Assembly (NCBI GenBank): GCA_933228675.1
Contig: OW121743.1
Span: forward strand, 112,827,781 to 112,891,780
Source of the DNA: Stomorhina lunata
Taxonomy: Eukaryota; Arthropoda; Insecta; Diptera; Rhiniidae
Length of the DNA stretch: 64,000 bases
Direction of reading: 5' to 3'
The notes beneath the pieces are model-generated. The model did not search any database and was not told the DNA's origin. It saw only the letters and a list, made by a program, of their open reading frames with translations. Below, in pieces: positions 36,898-48,899 of the stretch. Numbering within the stretch: position 1 is the first letter of the stretch; each line of letters opens with the position of its first letter. Made by a program: the position numbers and the translations under genes.

Positions 36898-37210
36898 CTC
36901 GTAATTTCAAATTGACGTAACTTGGTGTAGAAAAATCGTAATTGAACTCTGCGACTCTTAAATTAAAGAGGAAGAGTAGTGCTATAAGATGCAACTAAAA
37001 AAAAACTCCCAAAAAATTTTGTCTCTTCTGTACATAACCTCAAAAGTAGCCAAAAACGCCATTTTTTGGGTAAAAAACCTCAAATATCTCAAAATCCTGA
37101 CGTGATAGAGCAATTCGGACCCCGGATTCGGATTCTACGGAAAAAATTACTTCGGAAATGACCCTCCATTTTCCAACAACTTCCATGACCCCAATATTTG
37201 TAGGCCTGTG
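36898..37210 (-). repeat. Right terminal inverted repeat
   Basis: Reverse complement of 35351-35652, with a longer tip region (37175-37200) that differs from the left arm. Confidence 0.9.
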
Positions 37211-38565
37211 AAATTTTTCAAAAAATTCCTATTTTTATAGATAAATTTTCAAAACTTTCTTATTCTTATAGGAAATTTTTCAAAAATTTCCTATTTTTAT
37301 AGGAAATTTTTCAAAAATTTCTTATTTTTATAAGAAATTTTTCAAAAATTTCCTATTTTTATAGGAAATTTTTAAAAAATTTCTTATTTTTATAAGAAAT
37401 TTTTCAAAAATTTCCTATTTTTATAGGAAATTTTTAAAAAATTTCCCATTTTTATAGGAAATTTTTCAAAAATTTTTCAAAAATTTCCTATTCTTATAGG
37501 AAATTCTTCAAAAATTTCTTATTTTTATAGGAAATTTTTCAAAAATTTCTTATTTTTATAGGAAATTTTTCAAAAATTTCTTATTTTTATAGGAAATTTT
37601 TCAAAAATTTCTTATTTTTATACGAAATTTTTCAAAAATTTCTTATTTTTATAAGAAATTTTTCAAAAACTTCTTATTTTTATAGGAAAGTTTTCAAAAT
37701 TTCTTATTTTAATAGGAAATTTTTCAAAATTTCTTATTTTAATAGGAAATTTTTCAAAATTTCTTATTTTAATAGGAAATTTTTCAAAAATTTATTATTT
37801 TTATAAGAAAATTTTCAAAAACTTCTTATTTTTATAGGAAATTTTTCAAAGATTTTCTATTTTGATAATATATATATATATAATTTTTTCAAAAATTTCC
37901 TATTTTTATAGGAAATTTTTTCAAAAATTTCCTATTTTTGTAGGAATTTTTTCGAAAATTTCCTATTTTTATATTAAATTTTTCGAAAATTTCCTATTTT
38001 TATAGGAAATTTTTCGAAAATTTCCTATTTTGATAGGAAGTTTTTCGAAAATTTCCTATTTTTATAGGAAATTTTTCGAAAATTTCCTATTTTTATAGGA
38101 ATTTTTTCAAAAATTTCCTATTTTTGTAGGAATTTTTTCGAAAATTTCCTATTTTTATATGAAATTTTTCGAAAATTTCCTATTTTTATAGGAAATTTTT
38201 CAAAAATTTCCTATTTTGATAGGAATCTTTTCGAAAATTTCCTATTTTTATAAGAAATTTTTCGAAAATTTCCTATTTTTATAGGAAATTTTCAAAAATT
38301 TCCTATTTTTATAGGAAATATTTTAAGATTTTTCTATTTTTTTTTAGAAATTTTTTAAAATTTTTCTGTTTTTTTAGAAAATTTTAAAAAATTTGGTATT
38401 TTTATAGGAAATTTTTAAAAATTTCCTAATTTTATAGGAAATTTTTTAAAAAATTTCCTAATTTTATAGGAAATTTTTTAAAAAATTTCGTATATTTATA
38501 TTTATTTATAGGAAATTTTTGAAAAATTTCTTATTTTTTTTAGGAAATTTTTGAAAAAAAAAAAA
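37211..38565. repeat. Minisatellite array J, right part
   Basis: Continuation of array J, ~31 bp units. A sub-block at 37920-38280 carries a private variant, TTTTTCGAAAATTTCCTA, showing local spread of a mutated unit. Confidence 0.93.
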
Positions 38566-40155
38566 CAAATTCTGATTCTTGCATATTTTTGTGATGAATT
38601 ACCAGTAGATATAATTTATCTTGCTTATATCTTTTATTCTTTAGTTTATCCGAAAATTCTAAATTATGTCTTCTTTAAGTAGCTTCTAACTACTTTTGAA
38701 ACATAATATAAAAATATATAAAAAAGATAAGAAAACTACATTGTATTATAGTAAAATAAACTGCATAATAATAAGGACAACACAAGGACACAATATACTA
38801 TTCCACATTTTATTCTCTATTATTAAGATTTTTTTGCAATTTCTTAACTATTTTACGCCCTAAACGTTTCAATTTAAAGTATAAAAATAAACAATAGAAC
38901 AGGGAAACATTGCAAGAGCTTAACTCAGAAAAACAAGTAAATGAAAAATTATGCAGAAAAATTGAAATAAAATAAAATGCACTGGATATGTCCAACTACT
39001 GGTTGTATAGTTAAAATCCTTAGAGATAATTTCTTAGTTTTAATTAGTTCCTTTATAGTTTTTTTCTATGCAGTTTTAGTTAAACAACAACGAAGGACAA
39101 GAAAAATGTTATAAAGTTATTTGAAGCTTGAAGAAAGGATAATTGATTCAACTAAAAGTAGACAGAGTGTGGGCAATAAAACTGAACTAATTGCAATGGA
39201 TTTATATTAAAGCTGGGAAAAAGATATTCGTATGAAGAAATTTATAATAATGTTGTAGATATTTTGATAGCAAATTGATTTAAACAATTTTTGGATTTTA
39301 CCCAATTATATAAAATACTATTTGACTCTTCTTATATATGGCCAGTGTGAGTTGGACATATTTTTGCAAATCCCAAAATATTTTATTTAAGACGACTCAT
39401 ATTTATTAAGGTATCAAAATATGAAGTAAATTACTTTTACCCAAACATTTTACTACACTCCTTTAATTTTACATCCTTTTATCAAATACCTTCACTTTTT
39501 ATTAAAACCAGAAACTTTTTTCCTTCTTAAGGACTAAAAGGCGGCAGTAACTGATTAAAATTAAGACAATTTAAAGACGACTTAAAACTTAAACTATGTC
39601 TAAGAAAAAGATGGTGTTTTAAATGCTTCTAATAATATTAAGTATAACAAAGTTTGAGCTGAGACATTAAAGAAGATTTTAAGTAGGAAACAGTAGGATA
39701 AAAATAAAGAAGGGAATAAAATATAGTTTTGTACTGGACATTGAGATTTTAGGTTTGTGAAAAGTCCAAGTATTACAATATATTTTTAAAATTTGACGAT
39801 TCCTTTAAGTTCTGATTTATGAAAAATACTAATTTTATTTCATTTATTTCCCACTGTTCTAAAATTCTGGCACCAAAGTTTTAATAAAATTAATTAAGAT
39901 GTTAAAATTTGTCTTGAATATTTTCTTCAAATCCTTTTAAAAGCAAAGGAAAAATAATCCTTTTTCTTAGCATTCTTTTTGCTGGTTTAAGTTGAAAGTA
40001 TAAAGATGAAAGCACAAACATTTTTACTAATTATTCTTAAAATATTTTTATTTGACTAACAAGTCTTCATTAATCTTGGTAAAAAAGAAAAGACACATAT
40101 TCATCAGATTGTAAATATAGAGACAAAGATATTAAAACATTCAAGATTTAATGCT
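38566..40155. other. AT-rich DNA, no gene recognised
   Basis: No supported coding segment or repeat was found. Confidence 0.4.
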
Positions 40156-40159
40156 TTTT

Positions 40160-42780
40160 TATAGGAAATTTTACATAACCGTATTATTTTTGTAGGAATT
40201 TTTTCAAAAATTTACTATTTTTATAGGAACATTTTCAAAAATTGACTATTTCTTATATTTTCAAAAATTTACTATTTTCATAAGAAATTTTTCAAAAATT
40301 TACAATTTGAAAGAAATTTTTCAAAAATTTCTTATTTTTATAGGAAATTTTTCAAAGGTTTCTCATTTTTGTAGAAATTTTTTATTTTTATAGACAATTT
40401 TTCAAAATTTTTTTATTTTTGTAGGAAATTTTTAAAAAAAATTTTATTTTTTAGGAAATATTATAAAAATTTTCTATATTTATAGGAAATTTTCCAAAAA
40501 TTTCCTTTATTTATAGGAAATTTTCCACAAATTTCCTATATTTATAGGAAATTTTCCAAACATTTCCTATATTCATAGGAAATTTTCCAAAAATTTCCTA
40601 TATTTATAGGAAATTTTCCAAAAATTTCCTATATTTATAGGAAATTTTTGGAAAATTTCCTATGAATATAGGAAATGTTTGGAAAATTTCCTATAAATAT
40701 AGGAAATTTTCCAAAAATTTCCTATGTTTATAAGAAATTTTCCAAAAATTTATAGGAAATTTTTAAAATATTTCTCCAAAAATTTCCCAGATTTATAGGA
40801 AATTTTTAAAATATTTCTTAATTTTATAAAAAATTTTTCAAAAAATTATTATTTTTATAGGAAAATTTTTCAAAAATGTCTTATTTTTATAGAAAATTTT
40901 TCAAATTTTTTTTTATTTCTATAGGAAATTTTTCAAAAATTTCCTACCTTTAAAGGAAATGTTTAAATATTTCTTAACATTATAGAAAAAATTTCAAAAA
41001 TTTGTTATTTTTACAGGAAATTTTTTTATTCTTATAGGAAATTTTTCAAAAATTTATAGTTGTTATAGAAAATTTTTCAAAAATTACTAAGTTTTATAAG
41101 AAATCTTTGAAAAACTTCTTTTTATGGGAAATTTTTTAAAAATTTCTTATTTTTTATAAAAAAATTTCCAAAAATTCTAATTGTTATAGGAAACTTTTGA
41201 AAAATTTCTCATTTTTATAGGAAATTTTTCAAAAAATTCTTATTTTTATAGGAAATTTTTCAAAATTTTCTTAGTTTTGTATTTTTATTTAAATTTCTCA
41301 AAAATTTTTTATTCTGGTATGAAATTTCTAAAAAATTTCTTATTTTTATAGGAAAATTTTAAAAATTTATATTTTTTATAAGAATTTTTTTTTTTAAATT
41401 TCTAATTTTACTAAGATATTTTTAACAAATTTTCTATTTTTATAAGAATTTTTTAAAAATTTTTTGTTTTTATAAGAAAATTTTTCAAAATTTTGCTATT
41501 TTGAAAGGAATTTTTCAAAAATTTCTTATTGTAAAAAGAAATTATTCATTATTATTTTTCAAAAATTTGTTTTTATAAAAAAATAAAAATATTTTTTAAA
41601 GAAATTTCATATTTTTATATGGAATTTTAGAAAGAAATCTCATTTCTACAGGGAATTTCTCAAAATTTCTTATTTTTATAAGAAATCTCTCAAAAATTTC
41701 TTATTTTTATAAGAAATTTTTCAAAAACTTTTAATACTTATAAGAAATTTTTCAAAAATTTCTAATTCATATAGGAAATTTTTAAAAAATTTCTTTTTTT
41801 TATAAGAAATTTTTCAAAAATTTCTTATTGTTAAGAAAAATTTCAAAAATTTCTTATTTTTAAGAAATTTTTCAAAAATTTCTTATTTTTGTAAGAAATT
41901 TTTCAAAAATTTCTAATTTTTAAGGCAAATTTCTCAAAAGTTTATTATTTTTATAGGAAATTTTTCCAAAAATTATTTTTTTATGAATTTTTCAAAATTT
42001 TAAAAAAGGTCTTATTTGTATAGGAAATTTTAATAGCAAATTTCTCCAAAATTTTTAATTTTAATAAAAAATTTTCTATTTGTATAAGGAATTTTTCAAA
42101 AAATTTTTATTTTTATAAGAAAATTTTTAAAAATAAATTATATTTTTCAAAAATTTCTTATTGCAAAAAGAAATTTTTCATAATTATTTTTAAAAAATTT
42201 ATTTTTTATAAAAATTTTCTTATTTTTATAAAAAATTTCTCAAAAATTTCTTATTTTTATAGGAAAGTTCTCAAAAATTTTTTAATTTTTTAGGAAATTT
42301 TCAAAAAAAATTTTATTTTTATAAGAAATTTTTTAAAAATTTCTAATTTTTATAAGGAATTTTTCAAAAATTTCTTATTTTTATAAGAAATTTTTAAAAA
42401 CTTTTTTATTTTTATGAGAAATTTTTAAAAACTTTTTTATTTTCATAACAAAATTTTTAAAAATTTCCTACTTTTATATGAAATTTTTTAAAAATTTCTT
42501 ATTGTAAAAGAAAATTTTTCAAAATTTCATATTTTTGTAATTTTAACTATTTTTATAGGAAATTTTTGAATTTTTTTTTTATTTTTAAAGAAAGTTTTTC
42601 TAAAATTTCCTATTTTTGTAGGAAGTTTTTAAAAAATTTTTTATTTTCATGGCAAATTTTTAGAAGATTTATTTTTATAGGAAATTTTTTTAAAATTTCT
42701 TATTTTTAAAGTAAGTTTTTCGAAAATTTCTTATCTTTTGATAGGAAATTTTTTGAAAAATGTTTTAAAAATATTTTCGT
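40160..42780. repeat. Minisatellite array K
   Basis: ~31 bp units of the TTTTTATAGGAAATTTTTCA type, mostly degenerate. It contains a perfect 68 bp inverted duplication (40531-40598 against 40640-40707). Confidence 0.9.
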
Positions 42781-44240
42781 TGGTGTTTGTATCAATGACA
42801 GTCGAAGTTGATTGAGAAATTTTTTATGAAGTTTTTGCCGTATCAATTGTAAGATTTTTAATAATATCTGTGTCAATGCTTATTTTGATCTTTACGTCGA
42901 TTTCTAAATATATTCAAAAATATATAGATATCTTTTAATAAAATATTTAAATATCAAGTTGAAGCTTATTTTAAAATACATCCTCTTAAATCGCTAAATG
43001 TCTTGTTTTGTTCCTTTTTTTCCCATTTCTTTTATATCTACTTTTCGTTATTGCATTCTTCTGTATTTAACTTTTTAAAATTCCTCCACGTTTTTCTTTT
43101 TTCAACATTTTTTCATTTTACTACTTGTATAGTTTTTGAATATTATTTATTCAGGCATTTATTCTGTATTTATTTTTTTCGCTGCTGCATTACTCCATCA
43201 AGCAGCTTGACATTCAAATATTACCAGACATTTATCTCGTCAAAATGCAAATTTGTATTTATTTTTCTTCAGAGCTAACAAAATTTGCACCCAAACGAAA
43301 AGAAGAAATCCAAGGAAATATAAATGATTACAGAAGATGAAATAAGGAGAAGCTTAAATTTGGAGTATAAACAAATTTTTACAGAAATTTTTAAATAAAT
43401 TAGGAAGAAGCAAATTGAAGTTTTAAATTTTAGTGATTAAAGAAAGTATTTAATATTTTTTTTTAAATGATTACTATTTCCTAATTAAGAATTGCTCTAG
43501 GGTCTTTTGAACCTTGTTTTAACTATTCGCTTTTTTTTGCATAACTCTTTTATGTAGTTAAATGAAAAAAAAAAAAATTATTACAAATTCTCCCCAAAGG
43601 CTTTACAATTTTTATCATTAACATTTTCATAAAACACAGAAAACTGGAAAAGAGACTCAAACCCGAGCCAAAAGAAATAAATGAATGTCATTATACTTAA
43701 TTTGAAATCATGGCGTAAATTAATGGTTCGTTTGTTGAGAACACAAAATTACACAGAATTTTTTTTCTTTTTAACAAATTATACAAAAACTGCAAATGAA
43801 TATAAAAGAAATGCATTAAACAAAAAAGCAAAAATTACAACCAAATTTTGTTTTACAAAAAAAAAAATATACAAAGTGGAAGTTGAAAAAATTTATAGAA
43901 AAAAATATAAAATCCCAAAACATCGAAACTGTCTGAAGAGAAAGACTAAATAATTTATTTAACCAAAAAGAATAAGTGCCTTGGAAATTGAGATACAAAA
44001 GCAAAATTAACATCAAACAATGTAAAAAAGCTTAAATGGTTATAGAAAAGAAAACAGAAGTTTTAAAAAAATCTAAATTATTATCACTGAAGGTTTTGAT
44101 AACTGAAACTGTATCACATTTTTATTCCTCTTGGAGCATAACGAATGCCAAAAGCAAAAGTTATATACAATAGACAATTAAAGATTTCAAGGAAAGAAAA
44201 GTGAAGGATTAAACAGTTTTTTCATTGGTCCTTATTAAGT
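42781..44240. other. AT-rich DNA, no gene recognised
   Basis: ORFs at 43003-43278 and 43681-43953 are compositional (F/Y-rich and K/N-rich). 42780-42930 has hints of the hexamer-like repeat that is clearer at 44240-44690. Confidence 0.4.
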
Positions 44241-44690
44241 CTATTCGATATATTTTTAAATTAATGGCTTATATCTTTGTCTATATCACAGCTGATTTCT
44301 ATGACGATATACATAAATGCCTACTTTTATGTCGATAACTATATCATTGTAGATTTGTATGTCTATTTTAATGTTTTATCATGGCGGTTCCAATTAATAT
44401 ATCTACGTCGGTTAATATGCATCGGTATAGACATACCGACGCCTTAATTAAAATCTCTGTCTGTGTCAATGTAAATATCTATGTATGTCGATGTCTATGT
44501 TGATTATGATGTCATAGAGCATGTTCAAGATGTCGAAGTGCCCATTTGATAACAATGTTGAAGATTTTCCTTATTTCTTTGTCTATATTAAAATCAATGT
44601 CTATGCTGATATAAATATCGATGTTAACAAGAATATCGTTGCCCATGTTGAGGCCAATGTCCATTTCGATATCCATTTTTATACCCTTAA
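44240..44690. repeat. Degenerate hexamer-type repeat (TCTATG/TCGATG/TTGATA)
   Basis: TCTATGT, CGATGT and TGATAT motifs recur with a period of about six bases. Both strands stay open and encode alternating D/I/N peptides, which is a compositional effect. Confidence 0.65.
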
Positions 44691-45215
44691 CCACCATAGG
44701 TGGAAAGGGTATTATAAGTTTGTGCTGATGTATGTAACGCATGGAAATATTTGTCTTAGACCCACCTTTTAGTATCTTACTAGGCTTAGTATCACTTTCT
44801 GAAACGATTTAGCGATGTCCGTCCGTCCGTCCGTCTGGCTGGCTGGCTGGACCCCCATGTAAACCTTGTAATCAAACTACAGGTCGCAGTTCTACAGATA
44901 ATTTGATGAAATTTGGCACAAATCATTTTTTTGATAATGGGACTATGGCTATTGAAATTCGTCAAAATCGGTCTATTATTTATCATACCTCCCATAGGTT
45001 CCACTTCCCGGAATTAATATATTGGCCACAAATAGCAATATTTTTTCATGAAATTTAAAACAAATACTGATTATCTAAACCTAAATCACTGTACCATATT
45101 TCGTTAAAATCGGTCCACATTTGATCATACCTCCCATACAAACTTTTCTTTAAAAACGCACTAAATGAGACAAAACTCACTTAAACGCTCGTAAATCTGA
45201 AGATAATGGGTCCAC
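44685..45215 (-). mobile_element. DINE-like interspersed element with intact TATACCC end
   Basis: Its end reads TATACCCTTAACCACCATAG then GTGGAAAGGGTATTATAA, followed by TTAGCGATG and four GTCC/GTCT repeats, CTGGCTGGCTGGACCCCCAT, and TCAAAATCGGTC modules. In orientation it is opposite to the copy at 30633-31280. It stops at TCCACATTTGATA, where array L begins. Confidence 0.75.
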
Positions 45216-45219
45216 ATTT

Positions 45220-47830
45220 GATAGGGAATTTTTCGAAAATTAACTTTTTAACGGAATTTTTTAAAAAATACACTTTTTAGAGAAAATTTGTCAAAAATTC
45301 TCTTTATTTAGGGAATTTACAAAAATTCACTTTATGAAGAGAATTTTTAAAAAATTCCTTTTTTTTAAAATTCACATTTTATATTGAATTTTTCAAAAAT
45401 TTCACTTTTATAGGGACTTTTTCAAAAATTCATTTTTTATAAAAAAATTTTTCAAAAATTTACTTTTACAGGAAATTTTTCAAAACTTTACTTTCATAGG
45501 AAATTTTTCAAAAATTTACTTTTATAGGAAATTTTTCAAAAATTCACTTTTTATAGGAAATTTTTCAAAAATTTACTTTTTTAGGAAATTTTTCAAAAAT
45601 TTATTTTATAGGAAATTTTTCAAAAATTTACTTTTATAGGAAATTTTTTAAAAATTTACTTTTATAGGAAATTTTTTAAAAATTTACTTTTATAGGAAAT
45701 TTTTCAAAAATTTACTTTTATAGGAAATTTTTAAAAATTTACTTTTAAGGAAATTTTTCAAAAATTTACTTTTATAGAAAATTTTTCAAAAATTTAATTT
45801 TATAGAAAATTTTTCGAAAATTTACATTTATAGGAAATTTTCCAAAAATTTACTTTTATAGGAAATTTTTCAAAAATTTACTTTTATAGGAAATTTTTCG
45901 AAAATTTACTTTTATAGGAAATTTTTCAAAAATTTACTTTTATAGGAAATTTTTCAAAAATTTACTTATATAGGAAATTTTTCAAAAATTTACTTTTATA
46001 AGAAATTTTTAAAAAATTTACTTTTATAGGAAATTTTTCAAAAATTTACTTTTATAGAAAATTTTTCAAAAATTTACTTTTAAAAGAAATTTTTCAGAAA
46101 TTACTTTTATAGGAAATTTTTCAAAAATTTACTTTTATAGGAAATTTTTCAAAAATTTTCCTTTTATAGGAAATTTTTTAGAAACTTACTTTTTATAGAA
46201 AATTTTCAAAAAATTCTTTTTTTATAGGGAATTTTGCGAAAATTCTGGTTTTATAGATAATTTTTTAAAAATTTACTTTTTATAGGGAATTTTTCAGAAT
46301 TTTACTTTTTATAGGGAATTTTTTAATAATTGACTTCTTATAGGGAATTTTTCAAAATCTCACTTTTCATAGGAATTTAAAAAAAATTTTTCTTTTTATA
46401 GGGAATTTTTCAAAAATTCACTTTTTATAGGGATTTTTTCAAAGATTCACTTTTATATGGAATTTTTCAAAAATTCAATTTTCATAGGGAATTTTTCAAT
46501 AATTCACTTTTTGTACAGAGTTTTTCAAAAATTCACTTTTTATAGGAAATTTTTAAAAAATGTATTTTTTATAGGGAATTTGAAAAAAAAATCACTTCTT
46601 ATAGGAAATTTTTCAAAAATTCACTTTTTAGAGAATTTTTCAAAGATTCACTTTTTTAGAAAATATTTTAAAAATTCACTTTTTATAGGGAATTTTTGAA
46701 AAATTCAATTTTAAAAAAATTGTAAGATAATCGCTTTTAGTTTTTTAAAAATTCAGTTTTTATAGGGAATTTCTCAAAAATTTACTTTTTATATTGAATT
46801 TTTCAAAAAATCACTATTTATTGTTTTGCAAAAATTTTAAAGGAAAGTTTTAAAAAATTCAAATTTTACAGAGAATTTTTAGAAAAAAAACTTTTTATAG
46901 AAAATTTTTTAAAAATAAATTTTTTAAAGTAAATTTTTCAAAAAACTATAAAAAATTTACTTAAAAAATTAATTTTTTGTTGAAAACTTTTTAAATATGA
47001 GAATCTTTTGATAGGATTTTTTTTTAAATTTACGCTTTATAAGAAGTTTTTTTAAAATCCCTTTTAGTAGGGAATTATTAAAAAATTCACTTTTCACTTG
47101 AAATTTTTTAAAAATTAAATTTTTGTCGAAAAATTTTTAAAAATTCATATTTTGAAAGATATTTTTAAAGAAATCTTAAAATCTTAAATCTTATCAAAGA
47201 AATCTTTCTAAAATTCACGATTAACCTTAAATTTTTGAAAAATCAACTTTTTTTTAGAAATTTTTTAAAAATTAATTTTTCATGGATAAATTTGAAAAAA
47301 TTAATTTTTATAGAAAGTTTTCAAAAATTCAGGGAATTTTTAATTGTTTTTGAATTTATTTTTTGAAGAACCTTTTTTTAAAAATTCTCATTTTACTGGG
47401 AATTTTTCAAAATCAATTTTTAAAAGGGGAATTTATTTAAGATTCACTTTTCAAACGCGATTTCAAAATAAACAACTTTTAATAGGGAAGTTGATTTGTA
47501 TTCACCTTTCAAAAGCGATTTAAAAAAATTCTAGTTAAAAAGAATTTTTTTAAAAAACATACTTTTTTCAGGGAATTTTTCAAAGGAAGTTTTTTCTCAA
47601 ATTCCAATTTTTAATAAAAAAATTTAATTTTCCAAAGTTTTTCTACTTATGGGGAATATAGCAGTTAATCACTTTTTTTGAAAATTTTGTTAAAAATTCT
47701 TTTTTTACTTGAAATGTATCAAAAATACAGTTGAAGATAAAAGTTAATTTTTTGTGAGGAATTTTTGAAAACTCGCTTTTCAAAGTAAATTTTTCAAAAG
47801 TTAACTTTTCAAGGAGAATTTTTAAATTTA
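45220..47830. repeat. Minisatellite array L (28 bp, TTTACTTTTATAGG type)
   Basis: Most regular between 45480 and 46160: TTTACTTTTATAGG followed by AAATTTTTCAAAAA. To the right it decays into longer degenerate units. The ~28 bp period and the linker differ from arrays I-K. Confidence 0.92.
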
Positions 47831-48769
47831 GCCCTCTTATGCATAAACGAAAAATAAACTTATAATAAACTTGAGGCCCTATGCTCCACTGGGAGTCAAG
47901 GATAACAGAAGAAGAAACTTAAAAATCAAATTTTTTACATAAAAGATCTTTGATAATTTTAATTTCTTTACGAATTAGGGGGTAACTCTTTCGAGGTAAT
48001 TTTTAAAAACCTTTCTTTCAAGAAATCTTTTCAAAAATTGTCTCTTTTTTCAAAAATTTTATTTCTGAAGGAAATTTTACAGAAATTAAACAATTTTAAG
48101 AGATTTTTCAAACAAATATTCTTTTGAAATTGGTATCAATGTCTTGGTTTAAGGATATTTGTATGAAAGTATTTTTCAAGTTGCAAGAATTTAAGTTTCC
48201 GATCTACTTGCCGTTCTTAATTCGCCTTGTCTAGTGAATATAAAACTCGCTACAAAAGTGTTTAAAGGGGTAATTTAAAATTTATTAAACTTCATTTTAA
48301 GGTGGTGACACATAACTTGATTTTCTTTGCAATTTAATTTTAGCATGGAGTCTTTAATGTCACTTTTTATAACTTTCTTATTGTCCTAACATTGATAGTG
48401 TATTCCTGAAATTTATTTAATTTATTCCAACTAAACATTAGTATCAAAATATCCTGAGTCAAATACACTTTCCTTTATTTATAGAACCTAAATACATAAT
48501 TTATTCCATGACAAATTTTCTTCTTTAACAAAAGAAGGAAAAGAAAAATAGTAGTCAGTCCATTTTTAAAATTGAATAGCTCACCATGACGTATGAGCAA
48601 TAAATAATGCCATTAATATCACTCATACGCACACATTACCCAGCAATTTTTCTGCTCCATTTTCAATGTCAAATTTGAAAACGTTTTCCATTTGTTAAAT
48701 TTATCTATTTCCATTATACCACCAACTCATACTCACTCTGTTTCTTTCTTCTTTTTTATGTATTTACAG
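47831..48769. other. Region upstream of the first recognised lectin exon
   Basis: No coding sequence is seen. 47834-47870 resembles 49686-49755 (CATAAACGAA and AATAA motifs), a possible small MITE. The acceptor TATTTACAG of the lectin exon ends the stretch. Confidence 0.4.
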
Positions 48770-48899
48770 GTTAATGTCAGTAACACTTGGACAATGCCAC
48801 AAGAGGGTCTTAATGTATTTTATCGTTTCTTTCGTGATCGAATATCATGGTTTGAAGCTGATGCCGTTTGTCAATTCCATCATGCCAATCTGGTGACAG
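48770..48899 (+). CDS. C-type lectin-domain gene, internal exon (start of lectin fold)
   Basis: This is the first recognisable exon of a split gene and encodes residues 1-43 of the assembled fragment plus one base. It follows a good acceptor (TATTTACAG) and ends at GTGACAG before GTAAAA; it enters in phase 0 and leaves in phase 1. The peptide contains YRFFRDRISWFEADAVCQF, the usual beginning of a C-type lectin-like domain: aromatic strand, WFEA helix and first conserved cysteine (C34), then HANLVT where most family members read GGxLVTI. An N-glycosylation sequon NVS lies at residue 2. Such domains are extracellular, so the product is probably secreted or membrane-anchored. The exon with start codon and signal peptide was not found upstream. 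Fly candidates with a lectin domain followed by other modules include furrowed, CG9095 and uninflatable; I cannot choose between them. Confidence 0.85.

Larger units (their letters stand above)
35351..37210 (+). mobile_element. DNA transposon with ~300 bp terminal inverted repeats, internally deleted
   Basis: The left arm 35351-35652 and right arm 36898-37210 are near-identical inverted repeats, with ends CACAGGCC and GGCCTGTG. Near the tips the arms differ by a replaced stretch of about 25-35 bp; inside that they match closely. It sits inside array J; the flanking sequence fits a 3 bp AAA target duplication, although the A-rich target makes this uncertain. The interior has a 142 bp direct duplication and two pieces of one protein family in different frames. 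CACAG ends and a 3 bp target would suit CACTA-like elements, but I cannot assign a superfamily. Confidence 0.85.

Noticed and set aside
43681..44016. ORFs on both strands near 43.7-44.0 kb
   Set aside because: Composition-driven (K/N/T or F/L/S rich), overlapping each other, with no domain and no splice context.
44512..44772. Overlapping ORFs with alternating D/I/N
   Set aside because: They reflect the period-6 repeat rather than a gene.
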